From NCBI RefSeq assembly GCF_938028825.1, contig NZ_CALIZP010000018.1, forward strand, positions 1-64,000: a DNA stretch of 64,000 bases. The letters are read 5' to 3'. Shown here piece after piece: positions 50,670-59,576 of this stretch. The translations under genes were made by a program, and so were the position numbers. This stretch comes from an uncultured Cardiobacterium sp. GTDB lineage: Bacteria > Pseudomonadota > Gammaproteobacteria > Cardiobacteriales > Cardiobacteriaceae. Positions within the stretch are counted from its first letter, which is position 1; every line of letters starts with the position of its first letter. The notes below the pieces were generated by a model. The model worked only from the letters and a program-made list of their open reading frames with translations. It did not search any database and was not told where the DNA came from.

Positions 50670-53318
50670 ATGACGGCTGCACTCAACATCACCCGGCTGG
50701 CGGACTACCGCCCGTCGGCATTCACAGTCAAGCACCACGAACTCAAATTCGAGCTGCAAAACAACGGCGAAGTCCTGGTCAGCCACATCCAGAAAATCGT
50801 GCGCTGCCAGCCCAGCCACGACGAAAACGGCTGGGAACTGCCGCAAGACAAGCATGTTGTCCTGCATGCCGAGCATCTCGCGCTGGAAAGCATCGAAATT
50901 GACGGCAAACCGCTTGCTGCCGAGCAATACGAGTACGACGGCCTGCTGCTGCGCCTGAAAAACGTCGGCAGCAACTTCAACCTGCGTACCGTCGTGCGCC
51001 TGAAACCGGACGAAAACAAAGAACTCTCCGGCCTCTACCGCTCGAACGGCATCTACTGCACCCAATGCGAAGCCGAAGGCTTCCGCCGCATCACCCCGAC
51101 GCTTGACCGCCCCGATGTGCTCGCCACCTACCGCGTGCGTATCGAAGCCGACAAGAAAACCAACCCTGTCCTGCTCTCCAACGGCAACCGCGAAGCGCAA
51201 GGCGAACTGCCCGGCGGGCGGCACTACGCGCAGTGGTACGACCCGCACCCCAAGCCGAGCTACCTCTTCGCCCTCGTCGCCGGCAATCTTGCCAACGTCA
51301 ACCGCCGCATCACCACGCCGAAAGGGCGGAAAATCAGCCTCGGCATCTACACCGAACCCGCCTTCATCAACCAGACCGCCTTTGCCATGCAGTCCCTGAT
51401 TGATGCCATCCACTGGGACGAAGAACGCTTCGGCCTCAGCTACGACCTCAAGCAGTTCAACATCGTCGCCATCAGCGACTTCAACATGGGGGCGATGGAG
51501 AACAAATCGCTCAACATCTTCAACACCCGCTTCGTCCTCGCCGACACCGACACTGCCACCGACGAAGACTTCCACGGCATCCGCGCCGTCATCGGCCACG
51601 AATACTTCCACAACTGGACGGGCAACCGCATCACCTGCCGCGACTGGTTCCAGCTCTCGCTGAAAGAAGGGCTGACCGTTTTCCGCGACCAGGAATTTTC
51701 CGCCGACATGGGCGAGCGCTCGCTCGAACGCATCGGCGACGTCATCCGCCTGCGCGCCCTGCAATTCCCCGAAGACGCCGGGCCGATGTCGCACCCCGTG
51801 CAGCCGCAGGAATATGCCGCCATCGACAACTTCTACACCGCCACCGTGTACGAAAAAGGCGCGGAAATCATCCGCATGTACCACACCATCCTCGGTGAAA
51901 AAGCCTTTCAGGACGGCATGAAACGCTACATCGAGCGCCATGACGGCCAGGCCGTGTGCATCGAAGACTTCGCCCGTGCGATGAGCGACGGCGGCGATTA
52001 CGACTTTACCGGCCAGTTCTTCCAGTGGTACACCACCAAAGGCACGCCGAAAATCACCTTCACCTCCTCCTGGAACCAGCGCGAGCGCAGCATCACCATC
52101 GCCGCCATGCAGGACACCGGCGCCGTCAACCCGCCGCGCCCGCTCGTCATCCCCATCCGCCTTGCCCTCATCAGCAAAAACGGCCGCGCCTACCGCTTCC
52201 CCGACGGCAGCCACGAACAAACCCTCATCCTGCACAAAACCAGCGCCACCTGGACCTTCGAGCGCGCCGAGGCCGACCTCATCCCGGTGCTGATGGAAAA
52301 CTTCTCGGCACCGGTGTACTACCAGCACCGCTACGACAACGACGAACTCGCCGCCATCGCCGCCCACGCGCCGGACGGTTTCGCCCGCTTCGAAGCCATG
52401 CAGACCCTCTACCGCCGCCTCTTCGAACAGGCGCTGTACAAACCGCGCGAACTGCGCGAAAACAGCAATGCGGTGAGCGACATCATGCAGACTGTCCTCA
52501 AGCACGACAAACGCAGCGAAGGCGAAAAAGCTCTGCTACTCGACATCCCAACGCTTGCCACCCTGCTCAACAACCTGCCCGACCCCATCGACATGAGCGC
52601 CGCCATCGCCGCCTACGAGCGCATCACCCGCATCCTCGCGCTGAAAATGCGGCGCGACTGGCTGGACTGGCTTGAATCCGCGCCACAAGCCGCCTCGCCC
52701 AAATACAGCGTCAAGGACGCAGGCATCCGCCGCCTGCGCGGGCTGGCGGCGAAAACCCTCGCCCTTTTTGAAGACGAACCCTACCGCCAGCAACTGCTCG
52801 ATACCCACAACAACGCCGCCAACATGACCGTGCGCATCAACGCCCTGCACGCACTCAACACCCGGCACGACCACTACCGCGAAGCCGCGCTGGCCGCCTT
52901 CTACGACCACTACCGTGCCCAGCCGCTCGTCGTGGACAAATGGTTCGCCATCCAGGCCAAAGACGAAAGCGAAGGCGCGCTTGAACGCATCAGCGCCCTG
53001 GCCGGACACCCCGACTTCCGGGTGGACAATCCCAACCGCTTCCGCGCCCTCGTCGGCACCCTCATGCAGGCCAACCCCGTCATCTTTCATGCCGCCGACG
53101 GCAGCGGTTACCGCTTTGCCGCCGGGCAAATCCGCCGCGTCCTCATCAGCAACCCGCAACTGGCGGCGCGGATGCTGAACGGCTACGCCATCGTCAGCCG
53201 CCTGGACAACGTGCGCAAAACCCACGTCAAAACCGAACTCGAAAGCCTCGCCGCCGTGGACGGCATCAGCGTGGACGTGCGCGAAATCCTCGAACGCCTG
53301 CAACGTGGATTGACATGA
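50670..53318 (+). CDS. pepN: aminopeptidase N
   Basis: 882 residues (E. coli 870). M1-family zinc aminopeptidase of the cytoplasm, a main enzyme of peptide breakdown. GAMEN substrate motif at 274-278, zinc motif HEYFH at 310-314 with the third ligand Glu in LKEGLTVFRDQEFS. The rest is the four-domain M1 layout. Its TGA overlaps the relA start by four bases (ATGA), so translation of relA depends on it. Confidence 0.96.
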   Translation: MTAALNITRLADYRPSAFTVKHHELKFELQNNGEVLVSHIQKIVRCQPSHDENGWELPQDKHVVLHAEHLALESIEIDGKPLAAEQYEYDGLLLRLKNVGSNFNLRTVVRLKPDENKELSGLYRSNGIYCTQCEAEGFRRITPTLDRPDVLATYRVRIEADKKTNPVLLSNGNREAQGELPGGRHYAQWYDPHPKPSYLFALVAGNLANVNRRITTPKGRKISLGIYTEPAFINQTAFAMQSLIDAIHWDEERFGLSYDLKQFNIVAISDFNMGAMENKSLNIFNTRFVLADTDTATDEDFHGIRAVIGHEYFHNWTGNRITCRDWFQLSLKEGLTVFRDQEFSADMGERSLERIGDVIRLRALQFPEDAGPMSHPVQPQEYAAIDNFYTATVYEKGAEIIRMYHTILGEKAFQDGMKRYIERHDGQAVCIEDFARAMSDGGDYDFTGQFFQWYTTKGTPKITFTSSWNQRERSITIAAMQDTGAVNPPRPLVIPIRLALISKNGRAYRFPDGSHEQTLILHKTSATWTFERAEADLIPVLMENFSAPVYYQHRYDNDELAAIAAHAPDGFARFEAMQTLYRRLFEQALYKPRELRENSNAVSDIMQTVLKHDKRSEGEKALLLDIPTLATLLNNLPDPIDMSAAIAAYERITRILALKMRRDWLDWLESAPQAASPKYSVKDAGIRRLRGLAAKTLALFEDEPYRQQLLDTHNNAANMTVRINALHALNTRHDHYREAALAAFYDHYRAQPLVVDKWFAIQAKDESEGALERISALAGHPDFRVDNPNRFRALVGTLMQANPVIFHAADGSGYRFAAGQIRRVLISNPQLAARMLNGYAIVSRLDNVRKTHVKTELESLAAVDGISVDVREILERLQRGLT

Positions 53319-55468
53319 ATACCACCCAGCAACCCGCATGGTTGCGGGAGGCGCAAGAACACTACACCGACAGCGGCGCGCGCGAACAACTCAGCGCCGC
53401 CTACGCCATCGCGGCGGCCACGCCCACCCCACCTGACGAACGCAGCCGTACCCTCGTCAAACTCCTGCTCAACCTGCGCAGCGACGTCACCATGCTTGCC
53501 GCCGGTCTCCTCGTCGAACCGTGGCGCAAAAAACAACTCGACCTGGAAGCCCTTGCTGCCAGCCCTTGCCACAGCGTCATCGGCCTCCTGCAAGCCCTTG
53601 ACGACCTCGCCCTTATCGACCAACTGCACGAGCAAGAACAAAGCGACCTCGAACGCCTGCGCAAAATGCTGCTCGCCATGGCGAGCGACATGCGCGCCGT
53701 CATCCTCAAACTGGCGCTGCAAGTCGTCCTCATGCGCAACCTCGGCGCATACAGCGCGCAAGAACAACAACGCTTCGCCCTGCAAACCCGCGACCTGCTC
53801 GCCCCGCTGGCGAACCGCCTCGGCATCGCCCAACTCAAAAGCGAACTTGAAGACCGTGCCCTGCGCGTCCTTGAACCCGACATCTACCAGGAAATCGCCG
53901 GCGAACTCGAAGGCAAACGTGTGGACCGCGAACGCTACATCAACCGCATCATCGACCTGCTGCGCTACAAACTGGCCGACGCTGGCGTCCACGTCAAACG
54001 CCTCTACGGCCGCGTCAAACACATCAACAGCATCTACCTGAAAATGAAGCGCAAGGGCCTGCGCTTCGAACAACTCAACGACATCCGCGCCGTGCGCGTC
54101 GAAGTCGAGACCGAAGCGGACTGCTACCGCGTCCTCTCCGTCGTCAACGACCTCTGGCAACCGATTGCCGCCGAATTCGACGACTACATCGCCCACCCCA
54201 AAGCCAACGGCTACCAGTCCCTGCACACCTCGCTCATCGGCCCCGACAACCGCGTCATCGAAGTGCAAATCCGCACCAGCAAAATGCACGAACACGCCGA
54301 ACTCGGCGTCGCCGCGCACTGGCTCTACAAAGAAAAAGGCATCCGCCACAGCAAACAGTTCGAACAGCAAATCGAATGGCTGCGCCGCATGATCGAAGGC
54401 GGCGACCACAGCCGGGGCGACATCGTCTTCGACCAGTTCAAAAACGAAGCCTTCCGCGACCGCGTGTACGTCGTCTCGCCGCAGGGTCGTGTCGTGGATC
54501 TGCCCGAAGGCGCGACCCCGCTCGATTTCGCCTACCACATCCACACCCAGCTCGGCCACCGCTGCCGGGGCGCGAAAATCAACGGCCAAATCGTGCCGCT
54601 CACCACCGCCCTCAAAAACGGCGACAGCGTCGAAATCCTCACCCAAAAAGAAGCCAACCCCAGCCGCGACTGGCTGAACGACCACCTCGGCTACCTGCAA
54701 AGCGGCCGCGCCAAAGCCAAAGTGCGCAGCTACTTCAAAAAACTCGAAAAAGAAAAAAGCGTCCAGGCCGGGCAGGAAATGCTCGAACGCGAAAGCCGCC
54801 GCCTCGGCATCACCCTCGACAACAAAATGCTCGAAGACATCGCGCGGCAAAGTAACGTCCACAGCATCACCGACCTCTACGCCGGCATCGGCTTCGGCGA
54901 CATCGGCGTCCTTAACATCCTCCACGAACTCAGCGCCCGCCAGCAGAAAAGCGCCGAACAGCTGACCCTGGACGAACGCCTCGCGCGTATCCCGGTCAAG
55001 GCGCCGCGCAAACAGAGCCGGCAAAACATTGACATCAACGGCGTGGATAACCTCCTCGTCAACTACGCCACCTGCTGCCAGCCCGCGCCGCCCGTCGCCA
55101 TCAAGGGCTTCATCAGCCAGGGGCGCGGCGTCAACATCCACCGCGCCGACTGCCCCAACCTGCAACACCTCGCCACGGCGCACCCCGAACGCATCCTCGA
55201 CGTGCACTGGAACGAAACCGCCGGCGGCCTCTTCACCGTGGCGATCGCCATCGAAGCCTTCGACCGCCCGCATCTCCTGCGCGACATCAGCCAGATACTG
55301 GCCAACGAAAAAATCACCATCCTCGACGTCAAAATGCGGCAGGACAACCGCAACCGTATCTATGGCACCTTCACCCTCGAAATTACCGACATGGAACAGC
55401 TCTCGCGCGTCATTGACCGCATCGCGCAAGTCAAAGACGTGTCGGCTGTCCGCCGTGAGCAGAAATAA
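53315..55468 (+). CDS. relA: GTP pyrophosphokinase RelA
   Basis: 717 residues. Makes (p)ppGpp when uncharged tRNA reaches the ribosome. The HD hydrolase domain region (about 50-170) lacks the His-Asp pair (VEPWRKKQLDLEALAAS in its place), so degradation is lost. The synthetase domain has HINSIYLKMKRKGLRFEQLN and the RelA-type motif E287-F-D-D290 in EFDDYIAHPKANGYQS, rather than the RxKD of bifunctional enzymes. TGS domain near 380-440 (VYVVSPQGRVVDLPEGATPL), zinc-finger/RIS region with CCQPAPP, ACT domain from about 635. A separate SpoT would be expected elsewhere. Confidence 0.95.
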   Translation: MNTTQQPAWLREAQEHYTDSGAREQLSAAYAIAAATPTPPDERSRTLVKLLLNLRSDVTMLAAGLLVEPWRKKQLDLEALAASPCHSVIGLLQALDDLALIDQLHEQEQSDLERLRKMLLAMASDMRAVILKLALQVVLMRNLGAYSAQEQQRFALQTRDLLAPLANRLGIAQLKSELEDRALRVLEPDIYQEIAGELEGKRVDRERYINRIIDLLRYKLADAGVHVKRLYGRVKHINSIYLKMKRKGLRFEQLNDIRAVRVEVETEADCYRVLSVVNDLWQPIAAEFDDYIAHPKANGYQSLHTSLIGPDNRVIEVQIRTSKMHEHAELGVAAHWLYKEKGIRHSKQFEQQIEWLRRMIEGGDHSRGDIVFDQFKNEAFRDRVYVVSPQGRVVDLPEGATPLDFAYHIHTQLGHRCRGAKINGQIVPLTTALKNGDSVEILTQKEANPSRDWLNDHLGYLQSGRAKAKVRSYFKKLEKEKSVQAGQEMLERESRRLGITLDNKMLEDIARQSNVHSITDLYAGIGFGDIGVLNILHELSARQQKSAEQLTLDERLARIPVKAPRKQSRQNIDINGVDNLLVNYATCCQPAPPVAIKGFISQGRGVNIHRADCPNLQHLATAHPERILDVHWNETAGGLFTVAIAIEAFDRPHLLRDISQILANEKITILDVKMRQDNRNRIYGTFTLEITDMEQLSRVIDRIAQVKDVSAVRREQK

Positions 55469-55599
55469 CGGCTGGCAGGAAACCTTGCCGAACGACATAA
55501 TCACCCTCTTGCGGATGAAACCCGCTCATCACCGGATGATGCGGAAGGCAAGCCATCCCCTAAAAATATCCCCTTCCCCCCCTTTACCGGAGAAACCGC

Positions 55600-56505
55600 A
55601 TGACCGCCAATATCCGCTGCCACCTGCAACTCATCGCCATGGCATTGCTGTGGGGCGCGACCTGGTCGTGGGGCAGGGCGGTCGTGCAAACCCTGCCGCC
55701 GCTCACCGCTGCCGCGTTGCGCCTCCTGCTTGCCACCGTGCCGCTCACCCTCTGGCTGCTCTATCGCGAAGGCCGCGCACCCCTCATGCAGCTCAATGCA
55801 CGGCAATGGCTGGGATTGACCGCTGCGGCAGCCTGTGGTGTCTGCGGTTATGCCGTTTTCTTCATGCTGGCGCTGCAATACGTCCCGGCGGGCAAGGCGG
55901 CGACCGTCGTCGCCCTCAACCCCGTGCCGCCGCTGTTGCTTGCCGCGTGGCTGTTCAAAGAAAAGCTGAACGGCGGCATTCTCTGCGGCATGGTGCTGGC
56001 CGTCCTCGGTGCGTTGACCGCCATCGCACGCGGCAACCCGCTTGCCGTTTTCGCGGGCGGCGTGGGCGTGGGCGAATACCTGCTGCTCGCCACCGTCCTC
56101 TGCTGGACAGGCTACGCCCTCATCGGCCGCGTCCTGCTGCGCGGCATCAGCCCGCTGACCACCACCACGATAACCGTCCTCATCGGCGCGGTGATGCTGC
56201 TCGCGCTCGCACTTGCCTTTGACGGCAGCGCCTTCCGGCAGCAAGCCCTGAATGCCCCGGCGCGGACGTGGGGTATTCTTGCCGCGCTGGCGCTGGGCGG
56301 CACCATGCTTTGCTACCTGTGGTACTTCGACGGTATCCGTCACCTCGGCGTCGGTACCGCTACGTCGTATATGGCGCTCGTCCCCGTATTCGGCATTGCC
56401 ATCGCCACCCTGTGGCTGCATGAACCGCTGCATGCTTCACTGCTTGTCGGCGGCACGATGGTCGTCGCCGGCATGTGGCTGATGAATTACGCCGGGCGGC
56501 GATAG
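55600..56505 (+). CDS. EamA/DMT family permease
   Basis: 301 residues, ten membrane helices in two EamA repeats: LIAMALLWGATWSWGRAVVQ, MLALQYVPAGKAATVVALNP in the first, YLLLATVLCWTGYALIGRVL and VGTATSYMALVPVFGIAIAT in the second. An inner-membrane exporter-like carrier. It lies just ahead of cysH on the same strand with 103 bases between; an amino-acid or cysteine-related substrate (as for E. coli EamA) is possible but not shown. GGAGAA precedes ATG. 131 bases separate it from relA with no clear signal. Confidence 0.88.
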   Translation: MTANIRCHLQLIAMALLWGATWSWGRAVVQTLPPLTAAALRLLLATVPLTLWLLYREGRAPLMQLNARQWLGLTAAAACGVCGYAVFFMLALQYVPAGKAATVVALNPVPPLLLAAWLFKEKLNGGILCGMVLAVLGALTAIARGNPLAVFAGGVGVGEYLLLATVLCWTGYALIGRVLLRGISPLTTTTITVLIGAVMLLALALAFDGSAFRQQALNAPARTWGILAALALGGTMLCYLWYFDGIRHLGVGTATSYMALVPVFGIAIATLWLHEPLHASLLVGGTMVVAGMWLMNYAGRR

Positions 56506-56608
56506 CCACGCATTGGTTATAAGCCGAGAACAAACCGCTATTTCCCGTTTGCCTCCGCCCGTGCCACGATAGCGGCCTGGCGCAATCACAATAAACACGA
56601 GGCAATCC

Positions 56609-57337
56609 ATGTTACAGCGACCAACATTCTGGACGCTTCCCCCACCCGATCCCGCTGCCGCCGCGCGCCTGCCGGAGAAGAGTGCGACGCTCGCCGCGCG
56701 TCTGCGCGACATTGCCGCAAACTACCCGCAGGCGGTGCTGGCGAGCAGCCTCGCCGCCGAGGACATGATCATCACCGCGCATATCGCCGCCGCCCGGCTG
56801 CCGCTGCGCATCATCACCCTCGACACCGGCAAGCTGCACGCCGAAACCGTCGCCCTGATTCAGGAGGCCGAAGACCGCTACGGCCTCCGCATCGAGCGCT
56901 TCTATCCCGACCCGGACGCCGCCGCCGCGATGGTCGCCGAACACGGCGAAGGGCTGATGTACAAAAGCGTCGCCCTGCGCAAATTCTGCTGCCACATCCG
57001 CAAAATCGAGCCGCTCAACCGCGCCCTGGCAGATGCTCCCGCCTGGCTCACCGGGCAGCGGCGCAGCCAGTCCGTCACCCGTCACGAACTGCCCTACGAA
57101 GAACACGACAGCGCGCGCAACATCGCCAAATTCAATCCCATCTGCGACTGGGAAGACGATGATGTGTGGACCTACGTCCAGACGCACGACATCCCGCTCA
57201 ACCCGCTGTATCACAAAGGCTATCCCAGCATCGGCTGCGAGCCCTGCACCGTGCCGGTGAAAGCGGGCGACGACATCCGCTCCGGCCGCTGGGCGTGGGA
57301 AAGTCGCGACAGCAAAGAATGCGGCCTCCACAAATGA
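56609..57337 (+). CDS. cysH: adenylyl-sulfate reductase of the iron-sulfur type
   Basis: 242 residues. Reduces activated sulfate to sulfite. The four cysteines that bind a [4Fe-4S] cluster are all present, C127-C128 and C210-C213 (FCCHIRKIEPL and GCEPCTVP), which marks it as using APS rather than PAPS; the catalytic Cys is in the C-terminal ECGLH. The adenosine-phosphosulfate-binding region contains ASSLAAEDMIITAHIA and TLDTGKLHAETVALI. cysD follows after 118 bases. As an APS user it would not need CysC, consistent with none being seen. Confidence 0.92.
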   Translation: MLQRPTFWTLPPPDPAAAARLPEKSATLAARLRDIAANYPQAVLASSLAAEDMIITAHIAAARLPLRIITLDTGKLHAETVALIQEAEDRYGLRIERFYPDPDAAAAMVAEHGEGLMYKSVALRKFCCHIRKIEPLNRALADAPAWLTGQRRSQSVTRHELPYEEHDSARNIAKFNPICDWEDDDVWTYVQTHDIPLNPLYHKGYPSIGCEPCTVPVKAGDDIRSGRWAWESRDSKECGLHK

Positions 57338-57455
57338 CGCCGACCTCGGGAAACCATCCGGCGGTGTCGGCGTGCCTTGCCGTACAAAAGCGTATCGCCT
57401 GCGCCACGCCGCCTTGCCGACCTGATTTCCGGGTCCGGCTTAACCAAGGAATCTT

Positions 57456-58370
57456 ATGACCATCCAGAACCAACACCTCGACCGGCTCGAAGCCGAATCC
57501 ATCTACATCATCCGCGAAGTCATCAGCGAAGCGAAAAACCCGGCGCTGCTCTTCTCCGGCGGCAAAGACTCCGTCGTCCTGCTCGCGCTTGCCGTCAAAG
57601 CCTTCCGGATACCCGGCCGCACCCTGCAGCTGCCCTTCACCCTGCTGCACGTCGATACCGGCCACAACTACCCCGAAGTCATCGCCTTCCGTGACGAAAC
57701 CGTCGCCCGCACCGGCGCGCGCCTCGTCGTCGGCCACGTCGAAGACTCCATCAAAAAAGGCACGGTGGTGCTGCGCCGCGAGACCGATTCCCGCAACGCC
57801 GCGCAGGCCGTCACCCTGGTCGAGACCATCGAAGCGCATGGCTTCGACGCGCTGATGGGCGGGGCACGGCGCGACGAAGAAAAAGCGCGCGCCAAAGAGC
57901 GCATCTTCTCCTTCCGCGACGAATTCGGCCAATGGGATCCGAAGAACCAGCGCCCGGAACTGTGGGCGCTGTACAACACCCGCCTCTTCCCCGGTGAAAA
58001 CATGCGCGTCTTCCCCATCTCCAACTGGACCGAGCTGGACGTGTGGCAATACATCGCGCGCGAAAACCTCGCCCTGCCGCCGATTTACTACGCACACGAA
58101 CGCGAAGTCGTCGCGCGCGGCGGCCTGCTCGTGCCGGTCACGCCGCTGACCCCGCTGCGCGCGGGCGAAGTGGCAGAAAAACGCAGCGTGCGCTTCCGCA
58201 CCGTCGGCGACATCTCCTGCACCTGCCCCGTCGCCAGCACGGCGGCGACAGCAGCGGAAATCATCGCCGAAACGGCGGCCGCGACCATCTCCGAACGCAG
58301 TGCCACCCGCATGGATGACCAGGTCTCGGAAACGGCGATGGAAGAGCGGAAAAAAGCAGGCTATTTCTGA
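57456..58370 (+). CDS. cysD: sulfate adenylyltransferase subunit 2
   Basis: 304 residues (E. coli 302). Catalytic subunit that makes APS from sulfate and ATP; needs the GTPase CysN. The PP-loop is LLFSGGKDSVVLL at 31-43, followed by HVDTGHNYPEVIAFRDE, GGARRDEEKARAKERIFSFR, NWTELDVWQYI and RFRTVGDISCTCPVASTA. The cysN gene that nearly always follows is missing: two hairpins and a convergent phosphatase gene come next. Confidence 0.95.
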   Translation: MTIQNQHLDRLEAESIYIIREVISEAKNPALLFSGGKDSVVLLALAVKAFRIPGRTLQLPFTLLHVDTGHNYPEVIAFRDETVARTGARLVVGHVEDSIKKGTVVLRRETDSRNAAQAVTLVETIEAHGFDALMGGARRDEEKARAKERIFSFRDEFGQWDPKNQRPELWALYNTRLFPGENMRVFPISNWTELDVWQYIARENLALPPIYYAHEREVVARGGLLVPVTPLTPLRAGEVAEKRSVRFRTVGDISCTCPVASTAATAAEIIAETAAATISERSATRMDDQVSETAMEERKKAGYF

Positions 58371-58376
58371 GTGGGG

Positions 58377-58401
58377 TTGGGCAACTTAAAGGGTTGCCCA
58401 A
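58377..58401 (+). terminator. hairpin after cysD
   Basis: TTGGGCAAC / GTTGCCCAA perfect 9-pair stem 7 bases past the cysD stop; no T run, so rho-dependent or stabilising. Confidence 0.5.
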
Positions 58402-58416
58402 TACCACCGGATGATT

Positions 58417-58439
58417 AAGGCGGACTCAAAGCCCGCCTT
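58417..58439 (-). terminator. hairpin at the 3' end of the HAD phosphatase gene
   Basis: AAGGCGG / CCGCCTT stem with a 9-base loop, just past the minus-strand stop at 58444. Confidence 0.45.
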
Positions 58440-58443
58440 GTTG

Positions 58444-59124
58444 CTACCCGTTTGCCGCCACATCACCCAGAATAAGCGGCAGGAGTTCGCGCAAGTCGCG
58501 GGCTGTGCTGTATTGATCGGCAGCGGCGCGCACGGCGGCGCGTTCGACCACGCCGCCGTAGCCGATAATGCGCTCGGCAGCGTCCGGGGCGCGGGCGGCG
58601 ACGTCGCTCATGCCGTCGCCAACCATCACCACGTGTTTGAGGCCGTGCCGCTTTTTCCAGGCGGCGACGACGGCCGCCTTGCCGCCGGCGGTGGTGAGCG
58701 GGTTCTCAATGTAGTGCAGGTAGTTGCCGGCGGCGTCGAATTGCAGGCTGACGGCGAAGGTGTCTGCCGCTGCCACGCCGACGGCGGCGGCAAGCGGCAA
58801 GACGGCGTCGAGCAGGCCGCCGCTGACGATGGCGGTTTTGATGCCGCGTGCCTGCAAGGCGGCGATGGTTTCGCGGGCACCGGGGACGATGACCTCCCGA
58901 TAGCGGCGGGCGATGGCGGCGAGTGCGGCACGCGGCGGGCGGATGAGGGCGAGGCGTTCGCCGTAGATGGCTTCGAGCGGGATGTCGCCGTTCATGGCGC
59001 GGTGGGTGAGGGCGCTGACTTTTTCGGCGACGCCCGCCTGGGCGGCGAGTTCGTCGATGCCTTCGAGGGCGGAGAGGGTGGCGTCGCAGTCGAAGACGAC
59101 GCCGTCGGGGGCGGGGTGGTGCAT
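58444..59124 (-). CDS. HAD-IB phosphatase, phosphoserine-phosphatase-like
   Basis: 226 residues. HAD motif I is VFDCDATLSALEGIDELA (D-x-D-x-T), motif II the Ser in TAIVSGGLLDAVL, and motif III/IV KAAVVAAWKKRHG with MVGDGMSDVAA. The cap domain between motif I and II (AMNGDIPLEAIYGERLAL) matches SerB-type HAD-IB enzymes, which release serine from phosphoserine. With serC present in the same window, a SerB function is likely, though MtnX-like or other small-phosphate activities are possible. Convergent with cysD. Confidence 0.8.
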   Translation of the reverse strand: MHHPAPDGVVFDCDATLSALEGIDELAAQAGVAEKVSALTHRAMNGDIPLEAIYGERLALIRPPRAALAAIARRYREVIVPGARETIAALQARGIKTAIVSGGLLDAVLPLAAAVGVAAADTFAVSLQFDAAGNYLHYIENPLTTAGGKAAVVAAWKKRHGLKHVVMVGDGMSDVAARAPDAAERIIGYGGVVERAAVRAAADQYSTARDLRELLPLILGDVAANG

Positions 59125-59576
59125 GGCTTGTCCTGTTTTGGGTATCCGGGCGGGTATTGTACGACTTGCCGCCCGGTGTCATTCCCCTTCAAGCTCATCC
59201 CGGCTTGCGTCATGACAACCACTGCAACCACGCTGCCTGGCGGGAAATCCTTCCCCCGCTTGCGGGGGAAAGTGTCGCGCAGCGACGGAAGGGGGAAGCC
59301 GCTATTCACCTATTGCCGGATATGATTCGCCCTGCGCACGAACACCCCCCACCCTTGCCCTCCCCCGCAAGCAGGAGAGAGCTTTCTCTTTGATGATTAA
59401 GGATTTTCCTGCTTGCCTAAGGTAGGCAGATACCTGTGGTCGCCTGGCAGGGCCGGTAATGACGCCGGTTGGCGATGTTCCGCTTCGTAGGGCGGGTTTC
59501 AGCCCGTCATCAATATTGCTGCGGCGGCTGAAACCCGTCCTGCACAAGCATCGGCATGTACGCCGCCCGGCGGCGG
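59125..59576. repeat. 452-bp gene-free region filled with REP-like palindromes
   Basis: No gene seen. Contains CTTCCCCCGC-TT-GCGGGGGAAAG (around 59248), GTCGCGCAGCGAC immediately after, a third C-rich element at 59355-59390, and GGCGGGTTTCAGCCC / GGCTGAAACCCGTCC at 59491-59540, which is related to the hairpin at 24592-24641. It separates the HAD gene and the efflux operon. Confidence 0.7.
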
